Origin: Gracilibacillus timonensis
Lineage (GTDB): Bacteria > Bacillota > Bacilli > Bacillales > Amphibacillaceae
Direction: 5' to 3'
DNA: 64,000 nucleotides
Assembly: GCF_900086715.1 (NCBI RefSeq)
Contig: NZ_FLKH01000010.1
Coordinates: 558,001-622,000, forward strand
Positions 10,498-20,923 of the stretch are shown in pieces. Made by a program: the position numbers and the translations under genes. The first letter of the stretch is position 1; the number at the start of each line of letters is the position of its first letter. The notes under the pieces are model-generated. The model was not told the origin of the DNA. It searched no databases and saw only the letters and a list, made by a program, of their open reading frames with translations.

Positions 10498-10546
10498 ATT
10501 TTAAATAGAGTCGTTACCTATTCTGCCTATCGAACGCGAAATGCTT

Positions 10547-11185
10547 TTAGACATATCCTTGATGAATTGCATAAATCGCCAGCTGCGTCCGATCACGCAG
10601 ATCTAATTTATCAAGTAACTGACTAATATGATTCTTCACTGTGCCCACAGAAAGTGCCAGTGTATCAGCGATTTCTTTATTGCTTTTGCCTTCGCCCAGC
10701 AAACACAAAATGTCGGCTTCACGCTTGGTTAAATGAATGAAATCCTTCTGTTGTTTCGGTTTTTTCTTTTCCAGCAAGTGAGGGACTACCTTGCTTGCTA
10801 CATCACCTGGTAATTGCAGGCCTCCTGCCAGACAGCCTTTAATCGATTGAATCAACTGATGCGCTTCGGCATCTTTCAACAAATAACCACTCACACCAAT
10901 CTGCAAGGCCTCGATCGCATACTCTTCATCATTAAATGTCGTCAACATTAACACTTTTGTTGCTGGAAAACGTCGCAGCATTTCCTTGGCCGCTTGTAAG
11001 CCATCCATCTCCGGCATACGAATATCTAATAGGGCTACGTCAAAATGGGCGGACTCCCGTAGTTGAAGGGCCTCTTTACCATTTCGCGCTTCCCCTTTTA
11101 CATGAAAACTGGATTCTGTCTCCAGCATTAATTGGATCCCTTGTCGTACAATTGCTTGATCCTCGGCAATCAGAATATCCGTCAT
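10547..11185 (-). CDS. NarL/LuxR-type response regulator
   Basis: A 212-residue two-domain regulator. The receiver has acidic residues AEDQ, the phospho-acceptor D54 in LLDIRMPEMDG and the lysine in YLLKDA. The C-terminal LuxR helix-turn-helix is LTKREADILCLLGEGKSNKEI followed by VGTVKNHISQLLDKL. Its start overlaps the stop of the kinase gene by ATGA. The likely target is the ABC-2 exporter operon just downstream, which is separated by a terminator and palindromic half-sites. Relatives include DesR, LiaR and YvfU. Confidence 0.92.
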   Translation of the reverse strand: MTDILIAEDQAIVRQGIQLMLETESSFHVKGEARNGKEALQLRESAHFDVALLDIRMPEMDGLQAAKEMLRRFPATKVLMLTTFNDEEYAIEALQIGVSGYLLKDAEAHQLIQSIKGCLAGGLQLPGDVASKVVPHLLEKKKPKQQKDFIHLTKREADILCLLGEGKSNKEIADTLALSVGTVKNHISQLLDKLDLRDRTQLAIYAIHQGYV

Positions 11186-12288
11186 GCTGTATCCTCCTTT
11201 AGTGGAAACGATCCTCTAACAATAAATTGCTGCTGATAGGTTTGCACCTCTAAATAGCCACTCAACTGAACTAATCGCTCGCGCATCGACTGCAAGCCAA
11301 ACCCTTCTTTTACCTCCATTTGTTGTTCGATGGGATTACTCACTTCAAAGCGAAAATGTGTCTGTCCAGGGGCTTCTAGCACGATCATCGCTTCCTTTCC
11401 CGGACTATGGCGCATCACATTCGTCATTGCCTCTTGAATAGCCCGGTAGGTGATGCTCGCTTGCTCCGGCGTTAATAGAACAGATAATGCATTTTTTCTC
11501 AATGAAAACTGAATAGACATATATTGCTCCGCCTCTAATTTACGAATCAAATGAATAATGGCAGCGAGACCTGTAGTGTTATCCTCCCGCAATGCCCTGA
11601 CCGCTCTTCTTGTTTCTGATAAACTTTCCTGGGCCAGGCTTTTTAGATCACCCATCTCCTTACTATCACCCTGCATACGCAAGATTTCAATCTTCATTAA
11701 TAAGTTCGTTAAGGTATGCCCCACCCGATCATGGATTTCTCTGCCTATCGACACACGTTCTTCTTGGCGGGCATGCTGATCTCGCGTCACCGATTCACGT
11801 TTGATACTGCGGTACCGTTGTAATAAAGCTTGATATCTCACTTCTATATCTTCCAATCGCGTGCTGTTACGACGATAATAATAGGTACCCAAATAAGCAG
11901 ATAGGACAATCAATAGGCATACAGGGATGGGCATAGAACCGATCGTCGTGACGATAAAGGATAATAGCAGCAAGCTAATCAGCAGATAAACCATCTTGGA
12001 ACTTATCCGTTCAATAATAGCAATAAAGGTGTATGTATACATCATCAATGCGAATGGATTCATGACCGCTTCTCTGGGCCAGCCAGCACTAAAAGTAATA
12101 ATAATAATTAAAAGCAACCATAGAAACGGATAGCTTTTTCTCGCAATAGAGGTAAAAAAGAAGGTAGCGAAAAAGATCGCAGCCATCAGTAACAAATAAG
12201 TTACATCCAACATCTGCAGCTGTATCTCATACCAAATAGCACCAGTCCAAGCAAACAGCCACAACCCTAACCAAATCCAGAAATGCAT
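11182..12288 (-). CDS. Sensor histidine kinase, HisKA_3 type
   Basis: The protein has 368 residues from ATG 12288, which follows GAGGGGGGAGAAGG. A frame to 12354 lacks such a site. Five to six closely packed N-terminal membrane helices with almost no external loop form an intramembrane sensor of the DesK/LiaS style. The dimerisation domain has the phospho-acceptor H186 in REIHDRVGHTLTNLL, followed by the HATPase N box (AIQEAMTNVMRHS) and the G box (GFGLQSMRERL). It is co-translated with the response regulator. The signal is probably membrane perturbation or a drug, inferred from the linked exporter. Confidence 0.9.
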   Translation of the reverse strand: MHFWIWLGLWLFAWTGAIWYEIQLQMLDVTYLLLMAAIFFATFFFTSIARKSYPFLWLLLIIIITFSAGWPREAVMNPFALMMYTYTFIAIIERISSKMVYLLISLLLLSFIVTTIGSMPIPVCLLIVLSAYLGTYYYRRNSTRLEDIEVRYQALLQRYRSIKRESVTRDQHARQEERVSIGREIHDRVGHTLTNLLMKIEILRMQGDSKEMGDLKSLAQESLSETRRAVRALREDNTTGLAAIIHLIRKLEAEQYMSIQFSLRKNALSVLLTPEQASITYRAIQEAMTNVMRHSPGKEAMIVLEAPGQTHFRFEVSNPIEQQMEVKEGFGLQSMRERLVQLSGYLEVQTYQQQFIVRGSFPLKEDTA

Positions 12289-12442
12289 CCTTCTCCCCCC
12301 CTCTTCACTCCTACCTATAATATACCATATATCGCTGCTATTACGAAAAAACATCGGAACAGATCACTCGCTTCTCTACTATAAATCTTTTATACTTGAT
12401 GAAAGCGTTTGATTTCATTCGTCAAACAAGGAGGATAAATAG

Positions 12443-13396
12443 ATGAAATATCGTCGTTTAGGAAATACAGGATTGAAAGTAAGTGAGATTAGCTTAGGAA
12501 GCTGGCTTACCTATGGAGGATATGTTGAACAGCAACAGGCACAGAAAGCGATTGATACGGCATATGATCTAGGCATCAATTTTTTTGATACAGCCAATGT
12601 CTATATGCGTGGGGAGGCAGAGAAGATTGTTGGCAAGGCACTTCGTAACTATCCGCGACATTCTTATGTCCTAGCCACTAAGGTTTTCGGCAAAATGGGG
12701 GATGGTCCTAATGATCAAGGTCTTTCGCGCAAGCATATTATGGAACAATGTGAAGCCAGTCTAACTCGACTAGGACTTGATTATGTCGATATCTATTACT
12801 GTCATCGTTATCATGCAGATACGCCATTAGAAGAAACTTTACGTGCTTTAGATGATTTAGTCAGACAAGGTAAGGTGCTATACATCGGGGTAAGTGAATG
12901 GTCCGCCGCACAAATCGCCGAGGCAGTACATATTGCCGACAAGCGATTATTGGATCGCATTGTCGTCCATCAGCCCAATTACAGTATGCTTCACCGACAG
13001 ATTGAGGATGAGATTATCCCTATTAGTGAAAAACATGGAATCGGCCAAGTAGTTTACTCACCATTAGCGCAAGGGGTGCTCACTGGCAAGTATAAAAAAG
13101 GGCAAGATATCCCTGCTGACAGTCGAGCAGCTCAAGACAATTTAGATTTATCCAAATTACTAACAGCTAAAAATCTGGACCGCGTCGAGGCGTTAAATAA
13201 TGAAGCGGCCAATGAAGGGATCTCCTTGTCCCAGCTTGCCCTTGCCTGGATCCTGCGCCAATCCAATGTGTCTAGCGCATTAATTGGGGCGAGTAAGCCC
13301 GAACAAATCGAAGAAAATGTTCAAGCTTCCGGTGCCAAATTGTCACCAGAAACCATGGCCAAGGTGGAAGGGATTTTGAGTAATCCTTATCACTAA
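12443..13396 (+). CDS. Aldo/keto reductase, Kv-beta-like
   Basis: A 317-residue TIM-barrel oxidoreductase of the AKR superfamily using NADPH. The catalytic tetrad is visible: D in FFDTANVY, Y in the same motif, K in LATKVFG and H in YYCHRYH. The start MKYRRLGNTGLKVSEISLG and the C-terminal cofactor loop SSALIGASKPEQIEENV are typical of the YghZ/Kv-beta branch. CAAGGAGGA precedes the ATG. A terminator directly follows. Substrate unknown; probably detoxification of aldehydes. It is divergent from the histidine kinase gene with a 154-base shared promoter region. Confidence 0.9.
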   Translation: MKYRRLGNTGLKVSEISLGSWLTYGGYVEQQQAQKAIDTAYDLGINFFDTANVYMRGEAEKIVGKALRNYPRHSYVLATKVFGKMGDGPNDQGLSRKHIMEQCEASLTRLGLDYVDIYYCHRYHADTPLEETLRALDDLVRQGKVLYIGVSEWSAAQIAEAVHIADKRLLDRIVVHQPNYSMLHRQIEDEIIPISEKHGIGQVVYSPLAQGVLTGKYKKGQDIPADSRAAQDNLDLSKLLTAKNLDRVEALNNEAANEGISLSQLALAWILRQSNVSSALIGASKPEQIEENVQASGAKLSPETMAKVEGILSNPYH

Positions 13397-13404
13397 TTCC
13401 GTTT

Positions 13405-13436
13405 AAAAGCCAATGTACTTCTTCATTGGCTTTTTT
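13405..13436 (+). terminator. Aldo/keto reductase terminator
   Basis: AAAAGCCAAT pairs with ATTGGCTTTT around a 10-base loop and ends in a T6 tract. Confidence 0.9.
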
Positions 13437-13606
13437 AATTGGTGGAGAGAACCATTTCACCATGCAACTAGCTGTAGACTTTCACCTACACTTTTATTAT
13501 ATATTACTGTTGAACTCTATCAGGGGATATGTTAGTCTGATCCCCATTAAACCAAGTGATACACTAGTCATTATGTATGAAATTAACATAAATCCGACAA
13601 AACCTA

Positions 13607-13635
13607 TTGACATTAAGGGTTAATGTGTATAAGAT
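13607..13635 (+). promoter_or_regulatory. Sigma-A promoter of the cys operon
   Basis: A perfect -35 TTGACA, a 17-base spacer and -10 TAAGAT lie 27 bases before the S-box aptamer. Between the aldo/keto reductase terminator and this promoter, nothing else is evident. Confidence 0.75.
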
Positions 13636-13661
13636 ATAGAATAACAATTATTACACTAATT

Positions 13662-13784
13662 TTCTTATCAAGAGAGGTGGAGGGGCAGGCCCAGCGAAAC
13701 CTCGGCAACAGGTTAACCATATACACTGTGCCAATTCCTGCGGGACAGCATATATTTTAGTAATGGAACCCGAGAGATAAGAAG
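13662..13784 (+). promoter_or_regulatory. S-box (SAM-I) riboswitch aptamer
   Basis: The conserved S-box core is visible: TTATCAAGAGAGGTGGAGGG at the 5' side, GCGAAACCTCGGCAAC, then CCAATTCCTGCGGGACAG, and the closing GAACCCGAGAGATAAGAAGG. TCTTATC and GATAAGA form P1. In this class, S-adenosylmethionine binding favours the downstream terminator, so the operon is off when methionine/SAM is plentiful. B. subtilis cysH is a known member of the S-box regulon. Confidence 0.95.
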
Positions 13785-13804
13785 GAATGATAACAAGACT
13801 ATCT

Positions 13805-13839
13805 ACCTTCTTAATCGATCATGATTGAGAAGGTTTTTA
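13805..13839 (+). terminator. S-box expression-platform terminator
   Basis: ACCTTCTTAATC pairs with GATTGAGAAGGT and is followed by TTTTTATT. The 5' arm (CTTCTTA) can alternatively pair with the P1 3' strand region GATAAGAAGG as an anti-terminator. Confidence 0.85.
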
Positions 13840-13859
13840 TTATATGAGGAGGAGTTTAC

Positions 13860-14582
13860 ATGATTACGTTTGATAACTTTCACGACAGTGATTTCCATCA
13901 TGAAACTTACGACGATAATGATTCGACTAAAGGTGCTCAAAGTCTTTTAGAATGGGCGTACCAGACATATGATGATTCGCTTGTTTATGCCTGCAGCTTC
14001 GGTGCCGAAAGCATGGTTTTGATTGATCTTATTGCCCAAACGAAGCCTGATGCTAAACTCGCTTTTCTAGATACAGGACTGCATTTTCAAGAAACCTATG
14101 ATTTGATTGAGGAAGTCAAACAGCGTTACCCATCGCTTCAGATCACCTTTAAAAAGCCAGAGTTAACGGTGGATGAGCAACGAGAGAAGCACGGAGCGGC
14201 CTTATGGTCCCGAAACCCTGATCAATGCTGTTATATCCGCAAAGTGAAGCCATTAGAAGAAGTACTAAGTGGTGCCACTGCTTGGATATCCGGTCTAAGA
14301 AGAGAGCAATCGCCTACAAGGGCGAACACGAATTACATCAACAAGGATGAACGGTTTCAATCCGTAAAAGTATGTCCTTTGATTCATTGGACTTGGGATG
14401 ATGTTTGGGGATATATTGAAGAACATCAGCTACCCTATAATGCCTTGCATGATCAAAATTATCCGAGTATCGGTTGTATCCCTTGTACCTCACCAGTAAC
14501 TGGCGAAGGCGATGAACGTTCAGGAAGATGGAGTAATTCTCAAAAGACGGAATGCGGCTTACACATCGCTCCATCGTCTTAA
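13860..14582 (+). CDS. cysH: Adenylylsulfate/phosphoadenylylsulfate reductase
   Basis: A 240-residue reductase giving sulfite from APS or PAPS, with electrons from thioredoxin. The PP-loop is in [14 protein letters not shown]. Cysteine pairs at QCCYIRK and GCIPC would ligate a [4Fe-4S] cluster as in Bacillus-type enzymes that accept APS. The C-terminal ECGLH carries the catalytic cysteine. AGGAGGAG precedes the ATG. It is the first gene after the S-box in an operon with cysJ, cysI, sat and cysC. The presence of cysC means PAPS can also be made. Confidence 0.95.
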   Translation: MITFDNFHDSDFHHETYDDNDSTKGAQSLLEWAYQTYDDSLVYACSFGAESMVLIDLIAQTKPDAKLAFLDTGLHFQETYDLIEEVKQRYPSLQITFKKPELTVDEQREKHGAALWSRNPDQCCYIRKVKPLEEVLSGATAWISGLRREQSPTRANTNYINKDERFQSVKVCPLIHWTWDDVWGYIEEHQLPYNALHDQNYPSIGCIPCTSPVTGEGDERSGRWSNSQKTECGLHIAPSS

Positions 14583-14638
14583 TTTTTTTCGGCATACCCC
14601 AGTAAATCGATCGTATTAATAAAAATGAGGTGACGACA

Positions 14639-16444
14639 TTGACTTTACAAGTGGCAAATTCCCCATTTGATCAAAAGCAAACAGAAATCTTAAACCAGCT
14701 CTTACCAAGCTTAACTGAATCTCAAAAAACTTGGCTTTCTGGTTACCTAGCAGCTTCTCAAGGCAGCGAACCTGCACCGGCTGCCGCTTCCACACCGGAG
14801 GCGACACAGGAAGAAGTCATTGCCACACGAACCGCTACTATTCTTTACGGTTCTGAAACTGGCAATAGCCAGACACTAGCTGAACAGCTATCCGACAAAT
14901 TGAAAGGGATGCAGCGTGAGGTACATGTTTCAAGTATGGATGACTTTAAGGCTAAGAAACTCAAAGAAGTAGAAGATTTATTTATTATCACCGCCACACA
15001 TGGAGAGGGAGATCCACCCGATAATGCGATTGAATTCCATGAATTTCTTCACAGTCGCAAAGCACCGAAATTACAAGGCGCTAAGTTCTCTGTCCTGTCA
15101 TTGGGCGATGAATCATATGAACATTTTTGTCAGACAGGGCTAGATTTCGATAAGCGCTTAGAAGAATTAGGCGCGGAACGCATTCATCCTCGAGTGGATT
15201 GCGATGTCGATTTTGAGGAATTGGCAGAGGAATGGATCACTGGTCTATTAGGTGTATTAGAGGAACAAACGGAGAAAAGTGTAAAAACGAATGCAGCCGT
15301 CCCTACCCCTGCAGAGCAGCCGATTTTTTCTAAAAGCAACCCTTACAGCGCAGAGGTGCTTGATAACATCGTGTTAAGTGGCAACACATCCAAGAAGGAG
15401 ACTCGTCATATCGAAGTTTCCTTAGAGGGATCCAATCTTCAATTTGAACCAGGAGACTGCTTGGCCATTTTTCCGAAAAACGAACCACTGCTAGTCAAGC
15501 AAGTGATCGAGACTTTAGAATGGAATCCGGAACAAACAATTCCGATCAATAAGCAAGGAGAAATCCGCTCGATCCAAGAGGCATTATCATCGATCTTTGA
15601 GATTTCTAGACTGACAAAAGGACTGTTAGAAAAAGCAGCAAACCATTTTGACAACGAAGCATTACAGCAGCTTATTACTGACAAAGAAAAAGTGAAAGCC
15701 TATCTCGACGGACGTGACTTACTCGATCTCATCATCGATTATCCGCCGAACGCACTGGATCCAGCCAATATTATGCATATATTGCGCAAAATACCTGCCC
15801 GGCAATACTCGATTGCCAGCAGCTATAAGGCGAATCCTGACGAAGTTCATTTAACCATTACTACCGTAAGATACCAGACATGGGGGCGCGAACGTAACGG
15901 GGTTTGCTCCGGGGAAATCGCAGACCGTATTGAGCCCGGTGATCAATTAAGTATTTATGTTCATAAAAACCCGAACTTCAAGTTCCCATTTGATGAACAA
16001 ACACCCGTAATTATGATCGGACCTGGAACAGGAGTTGCTCCATTTAGAGGCTATATTGAGGAACGAGAAGAACTGGAACTCAAAGGAAAGACCTGGCTGT
16101 TCTTCGGTGATCAGCACTTCCGCTCCGATTTCCTTTACCAGGTGGATTGGCAAAAATGGTTGAAACAAGGCTATCTAACCAATATGGATGTTGCCTTTTC
16201 TCGTGATCAAGCAGAGAAGATATATGTCCAACAGCGCATGCAGGAAAAGGCCAAAGAATTGTATACATGGCTGGAAGAAGGTGCCCATATTTTCGTCTGT
16301 GGTGATGAAAAATACATGGCTAAAGATGTCCATCAAACACTAGAAACGATTGTCGCTCAAGAGGGAAATAAAACAGAAGAAGAAGCAAAGGCTTATGTTA
16401 ACCAGCTAAAAAAAGAGAAAAGATATCAGCGCGATGTTTACTAA
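14639..16444 (+). CDS. cysJ: Sulfite reductase flavoprotein (alpha) subunit
   Basis: The protein has 601 residues from TTG 14639. AGGTGA lies 6 bases upstream and the N-terminus [12 protein letters not shown] matches B. subtilis CysJ; a GTG at 14630 sits inside that ribosome binding site. Domains in order: a linker of about 60 residues; a flavodoxin domain ([27 protein letters not shown]); an FAD-binding domain ([18 protein letters not shown]); and an NADPH-binding domain ([25 protein letters not shown]). It passes electrons from NADPH via FAD and FMN to CysI. The gene before it ends 56 bases upstream. Confidence 0.95.
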   Translation: MTLQVANSPFDQKQTEILNQLLPSLTESQKTWLSGYLAASQGSEPAPAAASTPEATQEEVIATRTATILYGSETGNSQTLAEQLSDKLKGMQREVHVSSMDDFKAKKLKEVEDLFIITATHGEGDPPDNAIEFHEFLHSRKAPKLQGAKFSVLSLGDESYEHFCQTGLDFDKRLEELGAERIHPRVDCDVDFEELAEEWITGLLGVLEEQTEKSVKTNAAVPTPAEQPIFSKSNPYSAEVLDNIVLSGNTSKKETRHIEVSLEGSNLQFEPGDCLAIFPKNEPLLVKQVIETLEWNPEQTIPINKQGEIRSIQEALSSIFEISRLTKGLLEKAANHFDNEALQQLITDKEKVKAYLDGRDLLDLIIDYPPNALDPANIMHILRKIPARQYSIASSYKANPDEVHLTITTVRYQTWGRERNGVCSGEIADRIEPGDQLSIYVHKNPNFKFPFDEQTPVIMIGPGTGVAPFRGYIEEREELELKGKTWLFFGDQHFRSDFLYQVDWQKWLKQGYLTNMDVAFSRDQAEKIYVQQRMQEKAKELYTWLEEGAHIFVCGDEKYMAKDVHQTLETIVAQEGNKTEEEAKAYVNQLKKEKRYQRDVY

Positions 16445-16458
16445 GGGGGAAATATATC

Positions 16459-18150
16459 ATGGCAGATCAGCCCAAACTCGATCCAACGGAGAAACTGAAA
16501 GAAAACAGCAATTATTTACGCGGGACGATTAAAGAAGGGTTATCCGACCCAATCACCGCCTCTATCTCCGAGGATGATACAAAACTATTAAAATTTCATG
16601 GCAGCTACCAGCAAGATGATCGCGATATTCGAGATGAGCGACGCAAACAGAAATTGGAGCCTGCCTATCAATTTATGCTCCGTATCGCCATCCCTGGTGG
16701 TGTTTCTACCGCCAAACAATGGCTCGCAGTCGATGAGTTGTCTCGAAAATACGGCGACAACACGATCAAGCTAACCACTCGTCAGGCTTACCAGCTTCAT
16801 GGTGTACTAAAATGGAACTTGAAAGACACGATCCAAACGATTAATGAAGAAGCCATGACCACGATCGCAGCCTGTGGTGATGTGAACCGTAATGTGATGT
16901 GCAATCCTAACCCTTACCAATCCGATATTCATCAGGAAGTACAGGATTGGGCACAGCAAATCAGTGATCACCTTTCCCCAAAAACAAGCGCCTACCATGA
17001 GCTTTGGTTAGATGGTGAGAAGGTGATTGATTCCAAAGAAGACACCGAACCGATTTACGGTAAAACCTATTTACCACGAAAATTCAAGATCGGTATCGCT
17101 GTTCCACCATCGAATGATGTCGATATCTTTTCCCAGGATATCGGATTGATTGCAATCGTAGAAGACGAGGAATTACAAGGCTTTAATGTCGTAGTCGGTG
17201 GCGGAATGGGATCGACACATGGCGATACTAACACCTATCCGCAGTTAGGTAGAATAGCAGGATATATGTCAAAAGAACATATTGTTGACACCGTGGAAAA
17301 AATCGTCACGATTCAGCGTGATTATGGAAATCGGTCGAATCGGAAAAATGCACGCTTTAAATATACCATTGATCGCCACGGCTTAGACTGGTTCAAAGAA
17401 GAGCTCGCCAGCCGACTTGGATACTCTTTAGATGAGGTAAAGCCTTATCACTTTGATCATAATGGCGATCGCTACGGCTGGACAAAAGGAAACCGAAGAT
17501 GGCACTTTACCCTATTTGTTCAAAATGGCCGTGTACGAGATACGGAGGACTATCAACTAATGACGGCCTTGCGTGAGGTTGCCCAGATCCATACCGGTGA
17601 TTTCCGTTTGACGCCTAATCAGAACCTAGTCATCGCTAATGTTACCGCCCAAAAGAAGAAAAAAATCGACGAAATCATTACGTCGTATGGTTTAACAGAC
17701 GGGAAGCATTACTCTGGTTTACGCCGCAACTCGATGGCATGCGTTGCCTTTCCAACTTGTGGCTTGGCCATGGCAGAATCCGAACGCTACCTTCCATCAT
17801 TAATTGATAAAATCGAAGAACTGTTAGAGGCAGAAGGATTAAGTGAAGAAGAAATCGTTATCCGTATGACCGGCTGCCCCAACGGCTGTGCCCGACCAGC
17901 CTTAGCAGAGATTGCCTTTATCGGGAAAGCACCCGGTAAATACAACTTCTATTTAGGTGGCAGCTTTACAGGGGATCGTCTCAACCAACTATACCGCGAG
18001 AACATTGGTGAAGCAGATATCCTTGCCCATTTAAAAGAAATTCTGCATGACTATGCCAGTCATCGTGAAGAAACAGAAAAATTTGGCGATTTTGTCGTTC
18101 GAAAAGGTTATATCGATGAAGTATACGACGGAAGGAAATTCCATAAATAA
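16459..18150 (+). CDS. cysI: Sulfite reductase hemoprotein (beta) subunit
   Basis: A 563-residue siroheme/[4Fe-4S] enzyme reducing sulfite to sulfide with six electrons from CysJ. The cluster and siroheme ligands are in [17 protein letters not shown] and [10 protein letters not shown]. Arginine and lysine residues for sulfite binding are present in [11 protein letters not shown] and the matching second repeat [12 protein letters not shown]. It follows cysJ by 14 bases with GGGGGA upstream. No siroheme synthesis genes are in this operon, unlike the B. subtilis cysH operon, so siroheme must be supplied from elsewhere. Confidence 0.95.
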   Translation: MADQPKLDPTEKLKENSNYLRGTIKEGLSDPITASISEDDTKLLKFHGSYQQDDRDIRDERRKQKLEPAYQFMLRIAIPGGVSTAKQWLAVDELSRKYGDNTIKLTTRQAYQLHGVLKWNLKDTIQTINEEAMTTIAACGDVNRNVMCNPNPYQSDIHQEVQDWAQQISDHLSPKTSAYHELWLDGEKVIDSKEDTEPIYGKTYLPRKFKIGIAVPPSNDVDIFSQDIGLIAIVEDEELQGFNVVVGGGMGSTHGDTNTYPQLGRIAGYMSKEHIVDTVEKIVTIQRDYGNRSNRKNARFKYTIDRHGLDWFKEELASRLGYSLDEVKPYHFDHNGDRYGWTKGNRRWHFTLFVQNGRVRDTEDYQLMTALREVAQIHTGDFRLTPNQNLVIANVTAQKKKKIDEIITSYGLTDGKHYSGLRRNSMACVAFPTCGLAMAESERYLPSLIDKIEELLEAEGLSEEEIVIRMTGCPNGCARPALAEIAFIGKAPGKYNFYLGGSFTGDRLNQLYRENIGEADILAHLKEILHDYASHREETEKFGDFVVRKGYIDEVYDGRKFHK

Positions 18151-18164
18151 GAGGAAGGGGATAG

Positions 18165-19349
18165 ATGATGACCACTATTCAAGAGAAAAGACGAGAGTCG
18201 ATCGCCGCACATGGCGGTGTACTCATTAATCAGGAACTCACAGGAGAAGAGCGTACCACCCAATTGGAAAAGGCAGCCTTTTTTCCTAAACTAACGATTG
18301 ATGATTGGAGCGTATCCGATTTAGAATTGATTGGGATTGGTGGTTTTAGTCCCTTAACTGGCTTTTTAGGCGAGGAAGATTACCACGCCGTCGTCAATGA
18401 TTTACATTTGGTAGATGGAACGATTTGGAGTATTCCGATTAACTTAGCCGTGACAGAAGCAGAGGCCAATAACCTAACCATTGGTGATCAAGTGGCACTA
18501 TACGGCAAGGACAATGTCTTATATGGCACCTTACAGCTAGAAGAGAAATATTATTATGATAAATTAAAAGAAGCACAAGCGGTCTACGGTACGACCGAGG
18601 ACGACCACCCAGGTGTAAAGAAGTTATATGAAAAGGGTAATGTCTATTTAGCAGGACCGATCACCCTATTAAATAGACCAGATCACAGTCAGTTTGAGGA
18701 ATTCTATTTAGACCCTAAGGAAACAAGGCAGCTATTCCAGGATCTTGGCTGGAAAACGATCGTCGGTTTCCAAACAAGAAATCCGGTCCACCGCGCCCAT
18801 GAATATATCCAAAAAATCGCCTTAGAATCGGTCGACGGACTGTTGCTTAACCCACTAGTCGGCGAAACAAAGTCTGACGACATTCCTGCCGATATTCGCA
18901 TGGAAAGCTATCAGGTGATTTTAAAACACTATTTTCCAGCAGACCGTGCTAGGCTTGTCATCTATCCTGCAGCGATGCGCTATGCCGGTCCTCGTGAGGC
19001 GATCCTGCATGCCCTTGTTCGCAAAAACTATGGATGTACCCATTTTATTGTCGGAAGAGATCATGCTGGGGTAGGCGACTATTATGGTACCTATGAAGCA
19101 CAGGAGCTGATTAGTGAATATGAGGCAGAATTAGGCATTCATATCTTCAAATTCGAGCATGCCTTCTACTGCAAAAAATGCGAAAATATGACCACGCAAA
19201 AAACATGCCCGCACGACAAGTCAGAGCATGTCCACTTAAGTGGTACCAAGGTAAGAGAATTGCTCCGAGCCGGGAAATCATTACCAAAAGAATTCTCCCG
19301 CCCGGAAGTAGCAGAAGTCCTGATGAAAGGATTAAAAAGGAGTAATTAG
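18165..19349 (+). CDS. sat: Sulfate adenylyltransferase
   Basis: A 394-residue monofunctional ATP sulfurylase converting sulfate and ATP to APS and pyrophosphate. The nucleotide-binding motif [12 protein letters not shown] and the [12 protein letters not shown] motif are present. A zinc-site-like C-terminal segment [16 protein letters not shown] is also visible, as in many bacterial and archaeal enzymes. Tandem ATGs (18165, 18168) after GAGGAAGGGG leave the start uncertain by one residue. It lies 14 bases after cysI and 1 base before cysC, so it is operonic. Confidence 0.95.
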   Translation: MMTTIQEKRRESIAAHGGVLINQELTGEERTTQLEKAAFFPKLTIDDWSVSDLELIGIGGFSPLTGFLGEEDYHAVVNDLHLVDGTIWSIPINLAVTEAEANNLTIGDQVALYGKDNVLYGTLQLEEKYYYDKLKEAQAVYGTTEDDHPGVKKLYEKGNVYLAGPITLLNRPDHSQFEEFYLDPKETRQLFQDLGWKTIVGFQTRNPVHRAHEYIQKIALESVDGLLLNPLVGETKSDDIPADIRMESYQVILKHYFPADRARLVIYPAAMRYAGPREAILHALVRKNYGCTHFIVGRDHAGVGDYYGTYEAQELISEYEAELGIHIFKFEHAFYCKKCENMTTQKTCPHDKSEHVHLSGTKVRELLRAGKSLPKEFSRPEVAEVLMKGLKRSN

Positions 19350-19350
19350 T

Positions 19351-19965
19351 ATGACAGCAACGAATCATATTGTTTGGCATGATTCCATCGTGACGAAACA
19401 GCACCGACTTGATCAAAATAACCATCACAGTCCTGTATTGTGGTTCACAGGGCTGTCTGGTTCCGGTAAATCCACGCTCACCGTAGCATTAGAAAAGGCT
19501 CTGCATGAACGTGGTGTTCGATCTTACCGTTTGGATGGCGACAATATCCGTCATGGATTAAATAACAATCTTGGCTTCAGTCCCGAGGATCGCAAAGAAA
19601 ACATCCGTCGCATCGGCGAAGTTGCCAAATTATTAAACGATGCCGGACTGATTACCTTGACTGCCTTTATTTCACCTTACAAGGAAGATCGCGATAATGT
19701 ACGAAGCCTGCTAAACGGTCAAGAATTTATTGAGATATATGTCAAATGCAGCCTCGACGGCTGTGAGGCACGCGACCCTAAAGGACTGTATCAAAAAGCA
19801 CGAGCCGGAGAAATCAAGGGCTTCACTGGGATTGATGCCCCTTATGAGGAACCAGAAAGCCCAGAGTTAATCATCGACACCGAGCAGCAATCGGTTGAGG
19901 AAGGCGTCGCCACCATTTTACAGTTCCTTGAAAAGCAAGGGTGGATTACGAGGAATTCCTATTAA
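19351..19965 (+). CDS. cysC: Adenylylsulfate kinase
   Basis: A 204-residue APS kinase producing PAPS. The P-loop is GLSGSGKST, then [19 protein letters not shown] and the family motif [13 protein letters not shown]. The ATG follows the sat stop by one base, with AAAAGGAG inside the end of sat. It is the last gene of the cys operon and is followed by a large terminator. No sulfate permease (cysP) gene is found in the operon, so sulfate uptake must be encoded elsewhere. Confidence 0.95.
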   Translation: MTATNHIVWHDSIVTKQHRLDQNNHHSPVLWFTGLSGSGKSTLTVALEKALHERGVRSYRLDGDNIRHGLNNNLGFSPEDRKENIRRIGEVAKLLNDAGLITLTAFISPYKEDRDNVRSLLNGQEFIEIYVKCSLDGCEARDPKGLYQKARAGEIKGFTGIDAPYEEPESPELIIDTEQQSVEEGVATILQFLEKQGWITRNSY

Positions 19966-19984
19966 TTTTTTTACGCAAACAAAA

Positions 19985-20047
19985 TGACCATCTATCATAA
20001 GATGTATGCTTTATATGGGATCATACATTTATGATAGAGGTCTTTTT
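19985..20047 (+). terminator. cys operon terminator
   Basis: A long near-perfect stem (GACC-TCTATCATAA, ATGTATG with CATACAT, TTATGATAGAGGTC) ends in CTTTTTC. The minus-strand side lacks a comparable T tract. The rest of the gap to 20204 holds a small hairpin only. Confidence 0.85.
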
Positions 20048-20154
20048 CTTTTAAAAACAATCCTGCCATCATACACAAAAACGATAATATAACACTTAAA
20101 AATGGTCCTAATTTTTATCATATGGTTTGGAGTTACTACACCAAGGTCATCAAT

Positions 20155-20177
20155 CAAAGTGATCTAGTATCACTTTG
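20155..20177. terminator. Short perfect hairpin after hepT
   Basis: CAAAGTGAT pairs perfectly with ATCACTTTG around CTAGT. It lies 28 bases past the hepT stop on the minus strand. There is no T tract, so its role as a terminator is uncertain. Confidence 0.35.
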
Positions 20178-20204
20178 AACGAAACCTTGACCAATATCCT
20201 TTAA

Positions 20205-20546
20205 TTACTCCATTTCTATTAATAGTTGCTCTACTTGCTGTTTTAATTCAGGAATTTTATTTTGCACCACATCCCAGACAATTTGATAATTAATCGAAAA
20301 ATAGCCATGAATCATCATATCTCTCATCCCAGCCATCTTTCTCCACTCCATTTCGGGATGCTGCCTTCGCATTTCTAACGGAATGTTTTTAGCAGCTTCT
20401 CCAATAACTAAAATATTCTTAATCACCGCATCTACAACCAAATCATTATCTAAAAATTCATCATAGGATTCTCCTCTTGTAAATTCCTCTATTTTTATTG
20501 CAGCATTTAAAATATCTTCAAAAAATACCTTAGGCTCCCTCTGCAT
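20205..20546 (-). CDS. hepT: HepT-like RNase toxin (DUF86)
   Basis: About 113 residues from ATG 20546, which is 9 bases after GAGGG; an ATG at 20555 is possible. The HEPN ribonuclease motif R-x4-H-G-Y is present in [14 protein letters not shown], preceded by the helical segment [13 protein letters not shown] typical of DUF86. HepT toxins pair with MntA nucleotidyltransferase antitoxins, which silence them by adding AMP residues next to the RNase motif. The mntA-like gene lies directly upstream, overlapping by 17 bases, in the usual antitoxin-first order. Confidence 0.88.
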   Translation of the reverse strand: MQREPKVFFEDILNAAIKIEEFTRGESYDEFLDNDLVVDAVIKNILVIGEAAKNIPLEMRRQHPEMEWRKMAGMRDMMIHGYFSINYQIVWDVVQNKIPELKQQVEQLLIEME

Positions 20547-20835
20547 AAATAGCATCCCTCATTATACTAGGTTTTAACGCTGGTTTAATATCATTTACTA
20601 TGACAAGGTCGACTGACTTTTGAAAATGATCCTCCAGTTGAAATTTCAAATCCATATAATTATCAAAAGACAAAGATGTTACATGAAATTCCACTATGAT
20701 ATCAATATCACTTGATTCATTTTGTTCCCCGCGACTATACGAACCAAACAAGCCAATCCGTTTCACACCATATTTTTCTTTCCAGATATTTAGTTTTTTA
20801 GACAATTCATCAAGAATTTCTTGTTGTGATAACAT
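20530..20835 (-). CDS. mntA: MntA-type nucleotidyltransferase antitoxin
   Basis: A 101-residue minimal nucleotidyltransferase. The GSx10DxD motif is intact in [19 protein letters not shown], followed by a third acidic position in [13 protein letters not shown] lies before the ATG. It partners the overlapping hepT. The pair sits alone between the cys operon and the two-component cluster, consistent with a chromosomal or horizontally gained type VII toxin-antitoxin unit. AMPylation of HepT is known for the family and is inferred here. Confidence 0.88.
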   Translation of the reverse strand: MLSQQEILDELSKKLNIWKEKYGVKRIGLFGSYSRGEQNESSDIDIIVEFHVTSLSFDNYMDLKFQLEDHFQKSVDLVIVNDIKPALKPSIMRDAIYAEGA

Positions 20836-20923
20836 GACCTCACCGCCTTTTTCAATACTTGTTTTTTTATTATACCACTATTTCACGAATCCTATCATCA
20901 CATACAGCGTATCTATGCTTTAA

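Noticed and set aside
12400-12413. cre-like TGAAAGCGTTTGAT upstream of the aldo/keto reductase
   Set aside because: Only the left half and centre fit the CcpA consensus; the right half is wrong in three positions.
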